From: an uncultured Clostridium sp. | Lineage (GTDB): Bacteria > Bacillota > Clostridia > TANB77 > CAG-508 | Assembly: GCA_946409935.1 (NCBI GenBank) | Contig: CAMJYG010000025.1 | Coordinates: forward strand, 1-33,053 | Length of the DNA: 33,053 nt | Reading direction: 5' to 3' | Shown here: positions 9,456 through 17,548 of the stretch, one piece after another | Numbering within the stretch: the first letter of the stretch is position 1 | How the letters are laid out: every line of letters starts with the position of its first letter | Position numbers and translations under genes: made by a program | The notes under the pieces: generated by a model | Told to the model about the DNA's origin: nothing | The model's database searches: none | Seen by the model: only the letters and a program-made list of their open reading frames with translations

Positions 9456-10967
9456 TTAAAAAGATATTTTCCCTAGTAAATACCTTTTTACATTTAATAA
9501 ATCTGCCGAATCTATAATATCGTCGTCGTTTGTATCTGCAACTTTTACTTGAGCTTCTGTAAATTGAACTTTGCCTAACAAATATTTTTTTAGAATTAAT
9601 AAATCTGCTGAATCTCTTTGACCATCACCATTTATATCTGCTTTTTCAAGATTTTCAAGTTCTATATTTATTTCATTTTCTGTTTCATTTGGTTGTTCTG
9701 GAACATAATATGAATCATTATTCACATTTACTTTTGTTAAATATTTATTATATACATATCCTTCATTTCCATTAAATCTAACTTTTGACCAACCACTATC
9801 TTCTTCATTATAATTTAACATTAATACTTGTGTGTCCTTTTTTAATGAATCTATAATTTCACTGTTTGTACTCTTGCCACTTCTTAAAGAAACATTATAA
9901 TATGTTGAACTTATAAAATATATTTCTCCATCATTTACGCTTAAATTACTTGGTAATTTTACATATGTAGGCATATTTTTATATACTGGTATAACAAAAG
10001 TTAAATCTTGGTTTAGCCATCCATTGTTTAAATATTCATCATAAAGCATTTTAGCTTGATTGTTTGGGTCTTGAATGTTAGTCATGTATTGATGCCAATA
10101 TAAACCTGTAGAATTATCGTCAACCACATCAAATTTAAATGTATATTTTGTATTTTGCCCTGCTTTTACATATGAATCTGCAATTAATTTTGCTCCTTCA
10201 ATTAAAGCTTTTTCTGGTGTATTCCAACCTTCTTTATTAGCATATGCTAGACCTCTTAATCTATTTCCTTCACCATCAGTTGCACCATAATTGAAAAAAT
10301 TATATGTATTTGGATACGTTGAATTATTTCCTGTAATCATATCTGGAAGTACTGAACCTCTACCTATTTCTTGGAATATTTTTACTACAAGGCTGAGTGC
10401 ATTTTCTCCAGAAGCTTCTGCTGCATCATATATCATTTGCGAATAAGATTTTCCATTTACCTCTCCTTCTAAATATGTACCTCTGACTGCTTTTTGTATA
10501 TCTTCTACTGAAATTTTAGTATTGTTAGAAAGGTCTAAAAATTGAAATATTGTTGTTTCTGTCAAGAAATTTCTTGGATCCAAATAATAATTTACTATTT
10601 TAGCTGAAGCACAATAATATCCACTATCTCCTTGACTTCCACAACTACATATCCATGAACCATTTGTTTTATAAATGGTATTTCTTAAACATTTATTTTC
10701 ATTTGAAGAATTTGTTAATTCGTTCCAATCTATATCAGTATAAAAAGCTTTGAATTTCCAATTTGTATGTCCTGTTTCTTGAATCATTCTTTCTAATTCT
10801 TTTTTGTAACTCTCTGGAAATGCATTTAGTCCATTATTATTGTATTCATTTGCATTGATTATTATTTGATTGTAGCTATTTGCTTGTACTTGATTTATTG
10901 GAATATATAATATTATTGCATTTATTAAAATTATTATTAATATTAATTTCGCTATGTTTTTTTTCAT
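9456..10967 (-). CDS. Secreted N-acetylglucosaminidase with SH3 and dockerin domains
   Basis: It is a predicted peptidoglycan hydrolase of the LytD/glucosaminidase family, cutting the glycan strand. From the ATG at 10967 (503 residues) it has a signal peptide ending near VQA. The catalytic domain (about 45-320) carries the LDPRNFL segment and a likely catalytic Glu in KIFQEIGRGS. A four-Cys insert includes WICSCG and YYCAS. A bacterial SH3 domain (about 345-410) follows, then a C-terminal type I dockerin with two calcium loops (DINGDGQRDSADLL and DTNDDDIIDSADLL). I preferred 10967 to 10985 because GGAGG lies 11 bases before it and the signal peptide then begins MKKN. Its own promoter is at 11017-11046. 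The dockerin implies docking to a cohesin-bearing partner that is not in this window. Confidence 0.9.
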   Translation of the reverse strand: MKKNIAKLILIIILINAIILYIPINQVQANSYNQIIINANEYNNNGLNAFPESYKKELERMIQETGHTNWKFKAFYTDIDWNELTNSSNENKCLRNTIYKTNGSWICSCGSQGDSGYYCASAKIVNYYLDPRNFLTETTIFQFLDLSNNTKISVEDIQKAVRGTYLEGEVNGKSYSQMIYDAAEASGENALSLVVKIFQEIGRGSVLPDMITGNNSTYPNTYNFFNYGATDGEGNRLRGLAYANKEGWNTPEKALIEGAKLIADSYVKAGQNTKYTFKFDVVDDNSTGLYWHQYMTNIQDPNNQAKMLYDEYLNNGWLNQDLTFVIPVYKNMPTYVKLPSNLSVNDGEIYFISSTYYNVSLRSGKSTNSEIIDSLKKDTQVLMLNYNEEDSGWSKVRFNGNEGYVYNKYLTKVNVNNDSYYVPEQPNETENEINIELENLEKADINGDGQRDSADLLILKKYLLGKVQFTEAQVKVADTNDDDIIDSADLLNVKRYLLGKISF

Positions 10968-11016
10968 CTTTTCTTTTGCCTCCAAAATATTTCTTTAGTT
11001 TTTAAATTTCAACATA

Positions 11017-11046
11017 AGTATATCACTTTTTGTAAAAAATAGTCAA
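11017..11046 (-). promoter_or_regulatory. Promoter of the dockerin glucosaminidase gene
   Basis: TTGACT (11041-11046) and TATACT (11017-11022) are 18 bases apart on the minus strand, about 50 bases upstream of the start codon. Each hexamer has one mismatch to consensus. Confidence 0.7.
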
Positions 11047-11051
11047 TATTT

Positions 11052-11252
11052 GTTACTAGTCAGCCTTAAATTTTTCTTGTCCTGCTTAACCGTGATTAGT
11101 TATAAAAATTTTTCCATTCTCCCCATTCTAATGATTTAGCCAAAAATTCTTCGAATTTTTGTAAATCATTGAACGGTCCCCCCGAGCCATTACAAAATTT
11201 TTATAACTAATCACTCGCGCAGACTTCTAATTATATATGGCTGACTAGTAAC
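11052..11252 (+). repeat. 201-bp palindromic element (long form)
   Basis: The terminal repeats GTTACTAGTCAGCC and GGCTGACTAGTAAC are perfect complements. Inside, GTGATTAGTTATAAAAATTT (from 11092) pairs with its complement ending at 11214. A third hairpin (11130-11170) pairs AATGATTTA with TAAATCATT and AAAAATTC with GAATTTTT. The shared core has the same orientation as in the other copies. The short form at 2160 looks like this element with the middle removed. No reading frame is present. It lies 40 bases past the GtrB-like stop. Confidence 0.82.
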
Positions 11253-11277
11253 CAATATTTTTGGAAAAGTTATAATA

Positions 11278-11310
11278 AGATAAAAAGACCATTACAAGGC
11301 CTTTTTATCT
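11278..11310 (-). terminator. Terminator overlapping the end of the GtrB-like gene
   Basis: On the minus strand AAAAAGGCC pairs with GGTCTTTTT (one G-T pair) around a short loop and runs into a T-rich tail. The left arm encodes the last residues (KKAL), so stop codon and terminator are fused. Confidence 0.75.
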
Positions 11311-12240
11311 GTGTTTATTTTCTTATCTATAATATACTGTGGTCTTCCCTTTGATTCATCATATATTCTTCCAATATATCCGGAGATAATCCACAATGAT
11401 AATAATTGCACACCTGAGAAAAATGTTATTGCTACCATTATTGATGTCCAACCATTAGATAATTTATTTAATTTGAATATATATGATACTAATGCATATA
11501 TTAGTATTAAAAATGATATTAATATTGATATCATTCCTAAAACCCCAACTAATTTTATTGGTTTACTTGAAAAACTAACTATTCCATCTGAAGCAAGTTT
11601 ATACATTTTCTTTAGTGGATATTTTGTTTTTCCTGCAAAGCGTTCTTGTCTTTCATATTCATATGCACATTGTTTATAACCTACCCAACTAAATAGACCT
11701 CTTAAAAATTTGTTATGCTCTGGAAGTGAATTTATAACATCTACAACTTTTCTATCAACTAATCTAAAATCTCCTGTATCTTTTGGGATCTCAACATCTG
11801 ACAATAAATTTAATGTCTTATAAAACATCTTTGCTGACATTAACTTAAATGCTGACTCACCTTTCCTTTTTTTCCTTTTACCATATATTACTTCATTTCC
11901 TTGCTCCCATAATTCTAGCATATTAGGAATTAATTCAGGTGGGTCCTGTAAATCTGCATCCATTATTACTATTGCATCTCCTGTAACTTCCTTTAAACCA
12001 GCTGTTACAGCTGCCTGATGTCCAAAATTTCTTGAAAACGAAATAACTTTTATATTATTGTCATTGTTAGCAATTTCTTCTAACATCTCTAATGTTCTGT
12101 CTTTACTTCCATCATTTATATAGATAATTTCATAGCTGTATTTTTCTAGGCTTCTTAATATTCTTGATACTCTATTATAACATTCTCCGTATAACCTTTT
12201 CTTCAAAATATACAGGAATTACTACAGATACTTTTTTCAT
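11292..12240 (-). CDS. GtrB-like polyprenyl-phosphate glycosyltransferase, +1 frameshift at CGG
   Basis: A family 2 glycosyltransferase of the GtrB/DPM1 type, expected to load a sugar onto undecaprenyl phosphate. After frame restoration it has 315 residues: MKKVSVVIPVYFEE (first strand of the GT-A fold), then INDGSKDRT, MDADLQDPPE (metal and nucleotide site), GDFRLVDR, and two C-terminal membrane helices (about 220-290). The ATG at 12240 opens a frame that reaches CGG at 12189-12187 (codon 18) and stops at TAA four codons later. Skipping the C gives GGA GAA and joins the main frame. A TTG at 12206 in the main frame would lose the essential first strand and has no ribosome binding site. It is downstream of gtrA, a classic pair. 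Confidence 0.87.
12187..12189 (-). other. Putative +1 recoding site (CGG) in the GtrB-like gene
   Basis: The coding strand reads GTT ATA CGG AGA in the upstream frame and GTT ATA (C) GGA GAA TGT after a one-base skip. The upstream frame ends at TAA four codons later, so an unshifted product would be about 21 residues. AAGG lies five bases upstream of CGG, but no such motif is seen at the other two sites. Confidence 0.6.
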
Positions 12241-12266
12241 AACTTCACATCTCTTTCTAAAATTTA

Positions 12267-12686
12267 CTAATTTTCACTTTTAAATGCAAAAAATTTGCTA
12301 ATGAAAAAATTTAATATTATAACAATTACAGTAAGACCTATTTTAGTTATTATGTTAGGAATTGAAATTCTGAATAATATAAGACCTCCAACAAATTCTA
12401 CTGACATTGTAAATGCTCTTCCTAAAATAAATTTTAAAAACTCTTTTATTTTTTCATTTTTTCCTTTAGCTTTGGAATGAAATACTAAATCACTATTAGT
12501 TACATATGCTACAAATACAGCTAATATAATAGCAATTAAATTCGATATATTTTCTCCACAACGTAGAATATTATTCATTATATAAAATGATAAAAGATTT
12601 ACAATTGTAGTTAATATGCCAAATATAATATATAGAATTGCTTCCTTTGTTAATAATTTTTCTATTATTTTTTTTAATTTATCCAC
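12267..12686 (-). CDS. GtrA family membrane protein
   Basis: A small polytopic protein of 139 residues with four predicted membrane helices (near 14-32, 40-60, 80-105 and 110-130) and the family features TTIVNLLSFY, YVTNSDLVFHS and FFISKFFAF. GtrA-type proteins are thought to flip polyprenyl-phosphate-linked sugars across the membrane for surface glycan decoration, working with a GtrB transferase such as the next gene. The start is a GTG seven bases after AAGGAG. It follows glf by 170 bases that contain no gene I can see, and is probably read with the GtrB-like gene 26 bases further on. Confidence 0.88.
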   Translation of the reverse strand: MDKLKKIIEKLLTKEAILYIIFGILTTIVNLLSFYIMNNILRCGENISNLIAIILAVFVAYVTNSDLVFHSKAKGKNEKIKEFLKFILGRAFTMSVEFVGGLILFRISIPNIITKIGLTVIVIILNFFISKFFAFKSEN

Positions 12687-12855
12687 AATTTCTCCTTTAC
12701 ATTTGTAATAATTTTCCTAGTTGTATCGCTTAGTGGAGGGATTTACACACTATCCAAAATTTATTTTTGAGTTATTTTATTATATTTTATTTAGGTACTA
12801 ATACAGCCAAAAACACATTTTTATTAGAAATTATTTATCAATAATTAAAATTTTA

Positions 12856-14001
12856 TTAGTTTATCTTTTCCACTAATTTGAGTGCTTCTTCTACAACTTT
12901 ATCCATATCATAATATTTATATTGTCCTAATCTTCCACCAAATATAACATTACTATCCTTTAAAGCTAATTCTTCATATTTTCTATAAAGTTCATTATTT
13001 TTTTCATTATTTATCGGATAATATGGTTCCTTGTTTACATCCCATTTGTCAGAATATTCTCTAGAAATAATAGTTCTACCCACTGATGGTCCTTCTGTTA
13101 TTTCATTTCCTAATTGTTTTCCCTGTTCAAAATGTTTATGTTCAATTATCCTTGTATAAGGAACATCTCTGTCTGTATAATTTACTACCGCATTTCCTTG
13201 ATAATTATCAATATCAAGTTGTTCTGTTTCAAATCTTACACTTCTATATTCAAGTTGTCCAAATTTATAATCATAATATTTATCAATCGGTCCTGTAAAT
13301 ACTATTTTTTCTGAAATATTTCTTAATTCCTCTTTATGTTTAAAGAAATCATAGTTTAACTTAACATCTATTCCATTAAGCATTTTCTCTATTATTTGAG
13401 TATATCCCCCTATCGGAATCCCTTGATATTTATTATTAAAATAATTATTATCATAAATCATTCTTACCGGTAATCTTTTAATTATAAAGCTTGGAAGTTC
13501 TGTACAAGGAACTCCCCATTGTTTTTCTGTATAACCTTTTATTAATTTTTCATATACAGTTGTTCCAACTAGTGAAATTGCTTGTTCTTCAAGATTAGCC
13601 GGCTGTCTTCCTTTTAATTTTTCAAGTCCTGCTTTTTTTTCTTCTTCTAATTTTTCTTCAATTTCTTTTGGTGTTATCAAATTGAACATCTTAGAAAATG
13701 TATTTAAATTAAATGGTAAATTATATAATTCATTTTTATATCTTGCAATAGGTGAATTTGTGTATCTATTAAATTCTGCAAACTTTCCTATATATTCCCA
13801 AACATCTTTATTGCTTGTATGAAAAATATGAGCTCCATATTTATGTATATTTATTCCATCAATATTTTCTGTATAAATATTTCCAGCTATATGGTCCCTT
13901 TTATCTATTACTAAACATTTTTTTCCTTTTTTATTCTCTTCATAAGCAAATATTGATCCAAATAATCCAGATCCTACTATTAAATAATCATATTCTTTCA
14001 T
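12856..14001 (-). CDS. glf: UDP-galactopyranose mutase
   Basis: Glf converts UDP-galactopyranose to UDP-galactofuranose, a surface glycan precursor, using reduced FAD. The 381 residues have the family length. The N-terminal dinucleotide motif is VGSGLFGS (9-16). IAGNIYTENIDGINIHKYGAHIFHT is conveyed in pieces: AGNIYTE, then HKYGAHIFHTSN. RQPANLEEQA, YTEKQWG and the C-terminal FGGRLGQYKYYDMD are also typical. It starts at an ATG with GGGAGGAAT upstream. A promoter overlapping the polysaccharide-operon terminator (14030-14058) suggests it can be expressed separately. It implies that galactofuranose is part of the surface glycan. Confidence 0.96.
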   Translation of the reverse strand: MKEYDYLIVGSGLFGSIFAYEENKKGKKCLVIDKRDHIAGNIYTENIDGINIHKYGAHIFHTSNKDVWEYIGKFAEFNRYTNSPIARYKNELYNLPFNLNTFSKMFNLITPKEIEEKLEEEKKAGLEKLKGRQPANLEEQAISLVGTTVYEKLIKGYTEKQWGVPCTELPSFIIKRLPVRMIYDNNYFNNKYQGIPIGGYTQIIEKMLNGIDVKLNYDFFKHKEELRNISEKIVFTGPIDKYYDYKFGQLEYRSVRFETEQLDIDNYQGNAVVNYTDRDVPYTRIIEHKHFEQGKQLGNEITEGPSVGRTIISREYSDKWDVNKEPYYPINNEKNNELYRKYEELALKDSNVIFGGRLGQYKYYDMDKVVEEALKLVEKIN

Positions 14002-14029
14002 TTCTATTCCTCCCTTTCTCTTTTTCTAC

Positions 14030-14058
14030 AATATATCATTTTTTTAAAAAAAGTACAA
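14030..14058 (-). promoter_or_regulatory. Probable glf promoter embedded in a terminator stem
   Basis: TTGTAC (14053-14058) and TATATT (14030-14035) are 17 bases apart on the minus strand. The -35 box is part of the 3' arm of the terminator hairpin at 14046-14085. Confidence 0.5.
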
Positions 14059-14085
14059 GATTTTTTTCTTGTACTTTATATTTTT
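14046..14085 (-). terminator. Terminator of the polysaccharide operon
   Basis: AAAGTACAAG (14050-14059) and CTTGTACTTT (14068-14077) form a perfect 10-bp stem, followed on the minus strand by a T run. It lies about 100 bases past the flippase stop. The intervening 14086-14184 shows no gene. Confidence 0.8.
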
Positions 14086-14184
14086 TCGTCGCACAACAAA
14101 TTAAAAGCCCTTTCTTTCATTTTCAGTATCATTCCATTCATAAGGTACAACTCCATAAAAAAAATTTAACTAAGCAAATTGTAA

Positions 14185-15408
14185 TTATTTTTCAGACTTT
14201 TCCCCTATGTAACTAATTATAAAAAATAGTAACAGTATTATAAATAATGTAGCCATTATCAATACACTTGATATAGTAGATCCTAATATACCATAATTTT
14301 TCACTAGTATATTAGATATTATAAATGCAAAAACCGAACAAATTATATAAGATACTGTTGTCTGTTTTTGCTTTCTAATTGTTCCAAGTGCATAGAATAT
14401 AACCGTTGAACTTGCATAAAATAAGCCAGAAAGTATTAATAAAAATAATTCTAATCTATAATTTGATAAATCCATTGCATATAACCAACCTAACATTGGT
14501 ATTCCTATTGTTAATGCTAAAATCTCAATTATTACAGTAATTCCACTTAAAAATAATATTATCTTAATTATTGTCTTTACAAGTTTCTTACCATCATTAT
14601 TATTCCAATATTCTCCAAATGGTTTTAATAATGGTTTCATTATTAATATACTAACCAGATTTATTACAAATGTTGGCATATATAATACATTAAAATATGT
14701 TTGCATTGTATTGTCTCCAAATACATCAATTGCATATTTTACAGCATTTATAACATACATACTTATTAATGTAGAAAGCCCCAATGGTATGCATTCTTTT
14801 AATATTTCTTTTATCTTATCTAAATTTAAATTTCCTAATATTTTATATTGTTTTTTTATTAATCTAATATCATAAATGATTAAAATTATAATACCAATAA
14901 CTAGCATAGCAATAAAAGATATGTAAATATTACATGTAATTATATCAATAATTGCAAAAGAAATTATTTCTAATATATTTCTATACAATAATGCCTTTCC
15001 AGCTATATCTAATCTTTCATTAAGTTGAAATTCTGCTTGAAATGTTTCTCCAAAATTATCTACAACTCTTATTAATATAAGTATTACGCAAATAAAAAAT
15101 TTTTCATTAGTATAACCACTAATTATAGAAAAAGCAAGTGCTACTAACAGCATCATTATAACTGCAAATCCTCTTGCATATAAATAATCTTCAAATCTAT
15201 ATTTTCTCTTAGTATCTGTTACCTGAAAAATTCTAATTCCCAGATCTCCTATTGCATTCAATATACAACCTGTTGCATAGCATATAGAAAATATTCCTGC
15301 AATCTCTGTTCCATTTAACCTTGTACAAACCATTAAGACTATCGCGTTAAAAAATGAATATATTAAGCTTCCTGCTGTATTCCAAATAAATCCTATTTTT
15401 TTTTTCAT
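14185..15408 (-). CDS. Wzx-like oligosaccharide flippase
   Basis: A 407-residue integral membrane protein with about 12 hydrophobic segments and the N-terminal pattern of the polysaccharide/MATE-like flippase family (FIWNTAGSLIYSFFNAI, then GTEIAGIFSICYA and GDLGIRIF). Such proteins turn undecaprenyl-diphosphate-linked oligosaccharides across the membrane. It is the last gene of the operon, ten bases after a glycosyltransferase. Its presence beside a complete ABC exporter is notable, since one locus usually uses one route. The function call rests on topology and family feel; the substrate is not predictable. Confidence 0.85.
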   Translation of the reverse strand: MKKKIGFIWNTAGSLIYSFFNAIVLMVCTRLNGTEIAGIFSICYATGCILNAIGDLGIRIFQVTDTKRKYRFEDYLYARGFAVIMMLLVALAFSIISGYTNEKFFICVILILIRVVDNFGETFQAEFQLNERLDIAGKALLYRNILEIISFAIIDIITCNIYISFIAMLVIGIIILIIYDIRLIKKQYKILGNLNLDKIKEILKECIPLGLSTLISMYVINAVKYAIDVFGDNTMQTYFNVLYMPTFVINLVSILIMKPLLKPFGEYWNNNDGKKLVKTIIKIILFLSGITVIIEILALTIGIPMLGWLYAMDLSNYRLELFLLILSGLFYASSTVIFYALGTIRKQKQTTVSYIICSVFAFIISNILVKNYGILGSTISSVLIMATLFIILLLFFIISYIGEKSEK

Positions 15409-15418
15409 CTTATATTCC

Positions 15419-16465
15419 TTACCATTTTATATCTATTTTAAAAACTTTTAATATGAATTTATATACTGCTAAAAAGGCTTTGTACATATGCATTACATAG
15501 ACTTTCTTCATAACTGCAACTTTAAAATTAGCTTTTTTATGACTTAATGAATATGTAATATTTAAATATTTAGAATGTCTCCACAACGAAAATTCTGTAT
15601 TTAAAAATTCAGTATTTTCTTTAAATACCTTATTAAAATTTTCTTTATCTGATGACATTCTAAACATTAGTGATATTCCAAAATGTAAAAAAGCCATTGT
15701 ATCTATTACTTCAAGTAATTTTTTGCCTTGATTATCATTTTTATAAATATTTTTTACATCTACCATCGCTTTTTGTGTTGACTCAATTTGTTCTTTTTTT
15801 ATTTGTCCCATTATTGAATCTTGTCTCACCATATAATAATATAATGAATCGTTTATAAAAGATATTGTCTTGGTATTTAAATATACTAATAATAAAAACA
15901 TCATATCATCCAATATCCTAGGTGGATTTTCCAAGTTTTTCATATTTTTTAAGACTTCTGATTTATATAATTTGTTCCACAAAGCTGTATTTATTGAAAG
16001 AATTTCTTCTGGATTTTCGTCCATATTTATTATTTTTCCTTCATATCCAGTCATTTCTGTTGAATAAACATGTTCTGTATCTGTGTCAACTCTATAAAAA
16101 CCTGAAACAGATATATCTGCATTATTTTTCTTTGCAGCATTATAAAGCTTTTCAGCATAATCAAGTGTAATATAATCATCCGAATCGGTAAATGCTATAT
16201 ATTCTCCTGTTGCCTTTGCTATACCATCGAATCTTCCTTTCCATACTCCTTCGTTTTTCTTATCTATAATAACAATTTTTTTATCAGAATATTTTTCTTT
16301 GTATTCTTTTAAGATTTCCAAACAATTATCAGGAGATCCATCATTAATACAAATAATTTCTACACCATCCAACGTTTGATTTACTAATGAATCCATACTT
16401 CTTCTTAAATATTTTTCAACCTTATATACTGGTACTATAATACTTACCTTAACTTTATTTTCCAT
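15419..16465 (-). CDS. Family 2 glycosyltransferase
   Basis: A 348-residue GT-A enzyme: KVSIIVPVYKVEKYLRRSMD at the N-terminus, INDGSPDNC, a diverged TDSDD metal site near 95, and LWNKLYKSEVL with ILDDMMFLLL further on, both usual in capsule and teichoic acid transferases. The C-terminal third is basic and amphipathic (KKVYVMHMYKAFLAVYKF) and may lie on the membrane. I placed the start at the ATG at 16465, seven bases after AAGGAG, so it overlaps the DUF2304 gene by 11 bases; a longer frame to 16495 adds only Lys/Arg. Donor and acceptor sugars are unknown. Confidence 0.9.
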   Translation of the reverse strand: MENKVKVSIIVPVYKVEKYLRRSMDSLVNQTLDGVEIICINDGSPDNCLEILKEYKEKYSDKKIVIIDKKNEGVWKGRFDGIAKATGEYIAFTDSDDYITLDYAEKLYNAAKKNNADISVSGFYRVDTDTEHVYSTEMTGYEGKIINMDENPEEILSINTALWNKLYKSEVLKNMKNLENPPRILDDMMFLLLVYLNTKTISFINDSLYYYMVRQDSIMGQIKKEQIESTQKAMVDVKNIYKNDNQGKKLLEVIDTMAFLHFGISLMFRMSSDKENFNKVFKENTEFLNTEFSLWRHSKYLNITYSLSHKKANFKVAVMKKVYVMHMYKAFLAVYKFILKVFKIDIKW

Positions 16466-16823
16466 TTTTTTCTCCTTCTTCTTTATTCTTTTCAAATTCT
16501 TCTAATGCAATATAATGATCTAAATTTTTAATTTTTTCATTTAATTCCGTAATTTTAATATTGTTTAAATATACTTCTATTAATAAGAAAGTAATAATTA
16601 CTACAAATACAAAATTAACTGGTGCTTCGAATCCTAATTGAACAGATATCCACTCAACTCCTCCTGAAAATATACTCATTACTATTAATAATATACTTCC
16701 TAAAAGCCATACTATGGAATTCTCTACTTTTAACTTAGCTTGCTTTATTTTTTTTACACATAGTAAAAATGAAATTAAAGAACCTATTATTAATAATATT
16801 CTTAATGTTAATGTCATTATCAT
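16455..16823 (-). CDS. Small membrane protein of the DUF2304 type
   Basis: A 122-residue protein with three hydrophobic segments (near 5-22, 35-55 and 68-87) and a charged, probably coiled C-terminus (ITELNEKIKNLDHYIALEEF). The pattern KIKQAKLKVENSIVWLL and IFSGGVEWIS fits DUF2304, a family usually found next to DPM1-like glycosyltransferases, as here. Its ATG overlaps the stop of the preceding gene by four bases, so the two are likely translationally coupled. It may anchor or assist the transferase; that is inference. Confidence 0.8.
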   Translation of the reverse strand: MIMTLTLRILLIIGSLISFLLCVKKIKQAKLKVENSIVWLLGSILLIVMSIFSGGVEWISVQLGFEAPVNFVFVVIITFLLIEVYLNNIKITELNEKIKNLDHYIALEEFEKNKEEGEKNGK

Positions 16824-17521
16824 TTCCTCCTCTTTTCCTTTTTAGTTATACTTCGTATAAATATTATTGATAAAATCATATTAGCCATATATTTTATTGA
16901 TTTTATTGGATTCAAATAAGACTCTCCAAATTCTCTATTTTTCATTTCTACTTGTACTTCTTTAATTTTCATTCTCTTTTTTAGCATATATACTAATGTA
17001 TCTGGTTCAGGTGTCAGACTTGCATTTGCAATAAATTCTGAAATTATTTTTTTATTATAAGCTCTCATACCTGAAGTTGGATCTTTAATTTTCTTGAACG
17101 TTGTTATCGTTATAGCTGCGCTTATTAATCTGCTTCCTAACATTCTCATTGTGAATGGTTTTTTTTCTGTTACAAATCTTGAACCTATCGCGATATCTGT
17201 ATTATTTTCTTCAATTTCATTAACCAAATCTTTTAGATATTTTGCTTGATGTTGTCCATCTCCGTCAAACTGTATAATAATATCATAATTATGTTTATAT
17301 GCATATTTCATTCCTAACTGAATTCCACTTGTTAACCCAAAGTTTACCGGCAAAGATATAACATTAAACATATTTTTCTCGCATACTTCTTTTGTGTTAT
17401 CATTTGAGCAATCATTTATAACTACATAATCATAATCTGTATTATTTTTTATATCCTTAACTGTTTTTTTTATATTTTGTGCTTCATTATAAGCTGGTAC
17501 TACTATTAATACTCTTGACAT
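16820..17521 (-). CDS. Family 2 glycosyltransferase, dolichol-phosphate mannosyltransferase-like
   Basis: A compact 233-residue GT-A enzyme without its own membrane helices: VLIVVPAYNEAQNI, INDCSNDNT, VNFGLTSGIQLGMKYA, FDGDGQH (metal site), IGSRF and DPTSGMRAYNKK. This is the DPM1-like branch that loads one sugar onto a polyprenyl phosphate. The adjacent DUF2304 protein probably provides the membrane association. The start is an ATG preceded by GAAAGGAAT. The C-terminus is basic. It follows the DUF2142 gene by 27 bases within the operon. The lipid-linked sugar could be the donor for the DUF2142 membrane protein. Confidence 0.91.
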   Translation of the reverse strand: MSRVLIVVPAYNEAQNIKKTVKDIKNNTDYDYVVINDCSNDNTKEVCEKNMFNVISLPVNFGLTSGIQLGMKYAYKHNYDIIIQFDGDGQHQAKYLKDLVNEIEENNTDIAIGSRFVTEKKPFTMRMLGSRLISAAITITTFKKIKDPTSGMRAYNKKIISEFIANASLTPEPDTLVYMLKKRMKIKEVQVEMKNREFGESYLNPIKSIKYMANMILSIIFIRSITKKEKRRK

Positions 17522-17548
17522 TTGTTACATTCCTTTCATTAAACATTT

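Noticed and set aside
12206-12240. TTG at 12206 as the true start of the GtrB-like gene
   Set aside because: It would remove the first strand of the GT-A fold, has no ribosome binding site, and the ATG at 12240 encodes exactly the missing motif in another frame.
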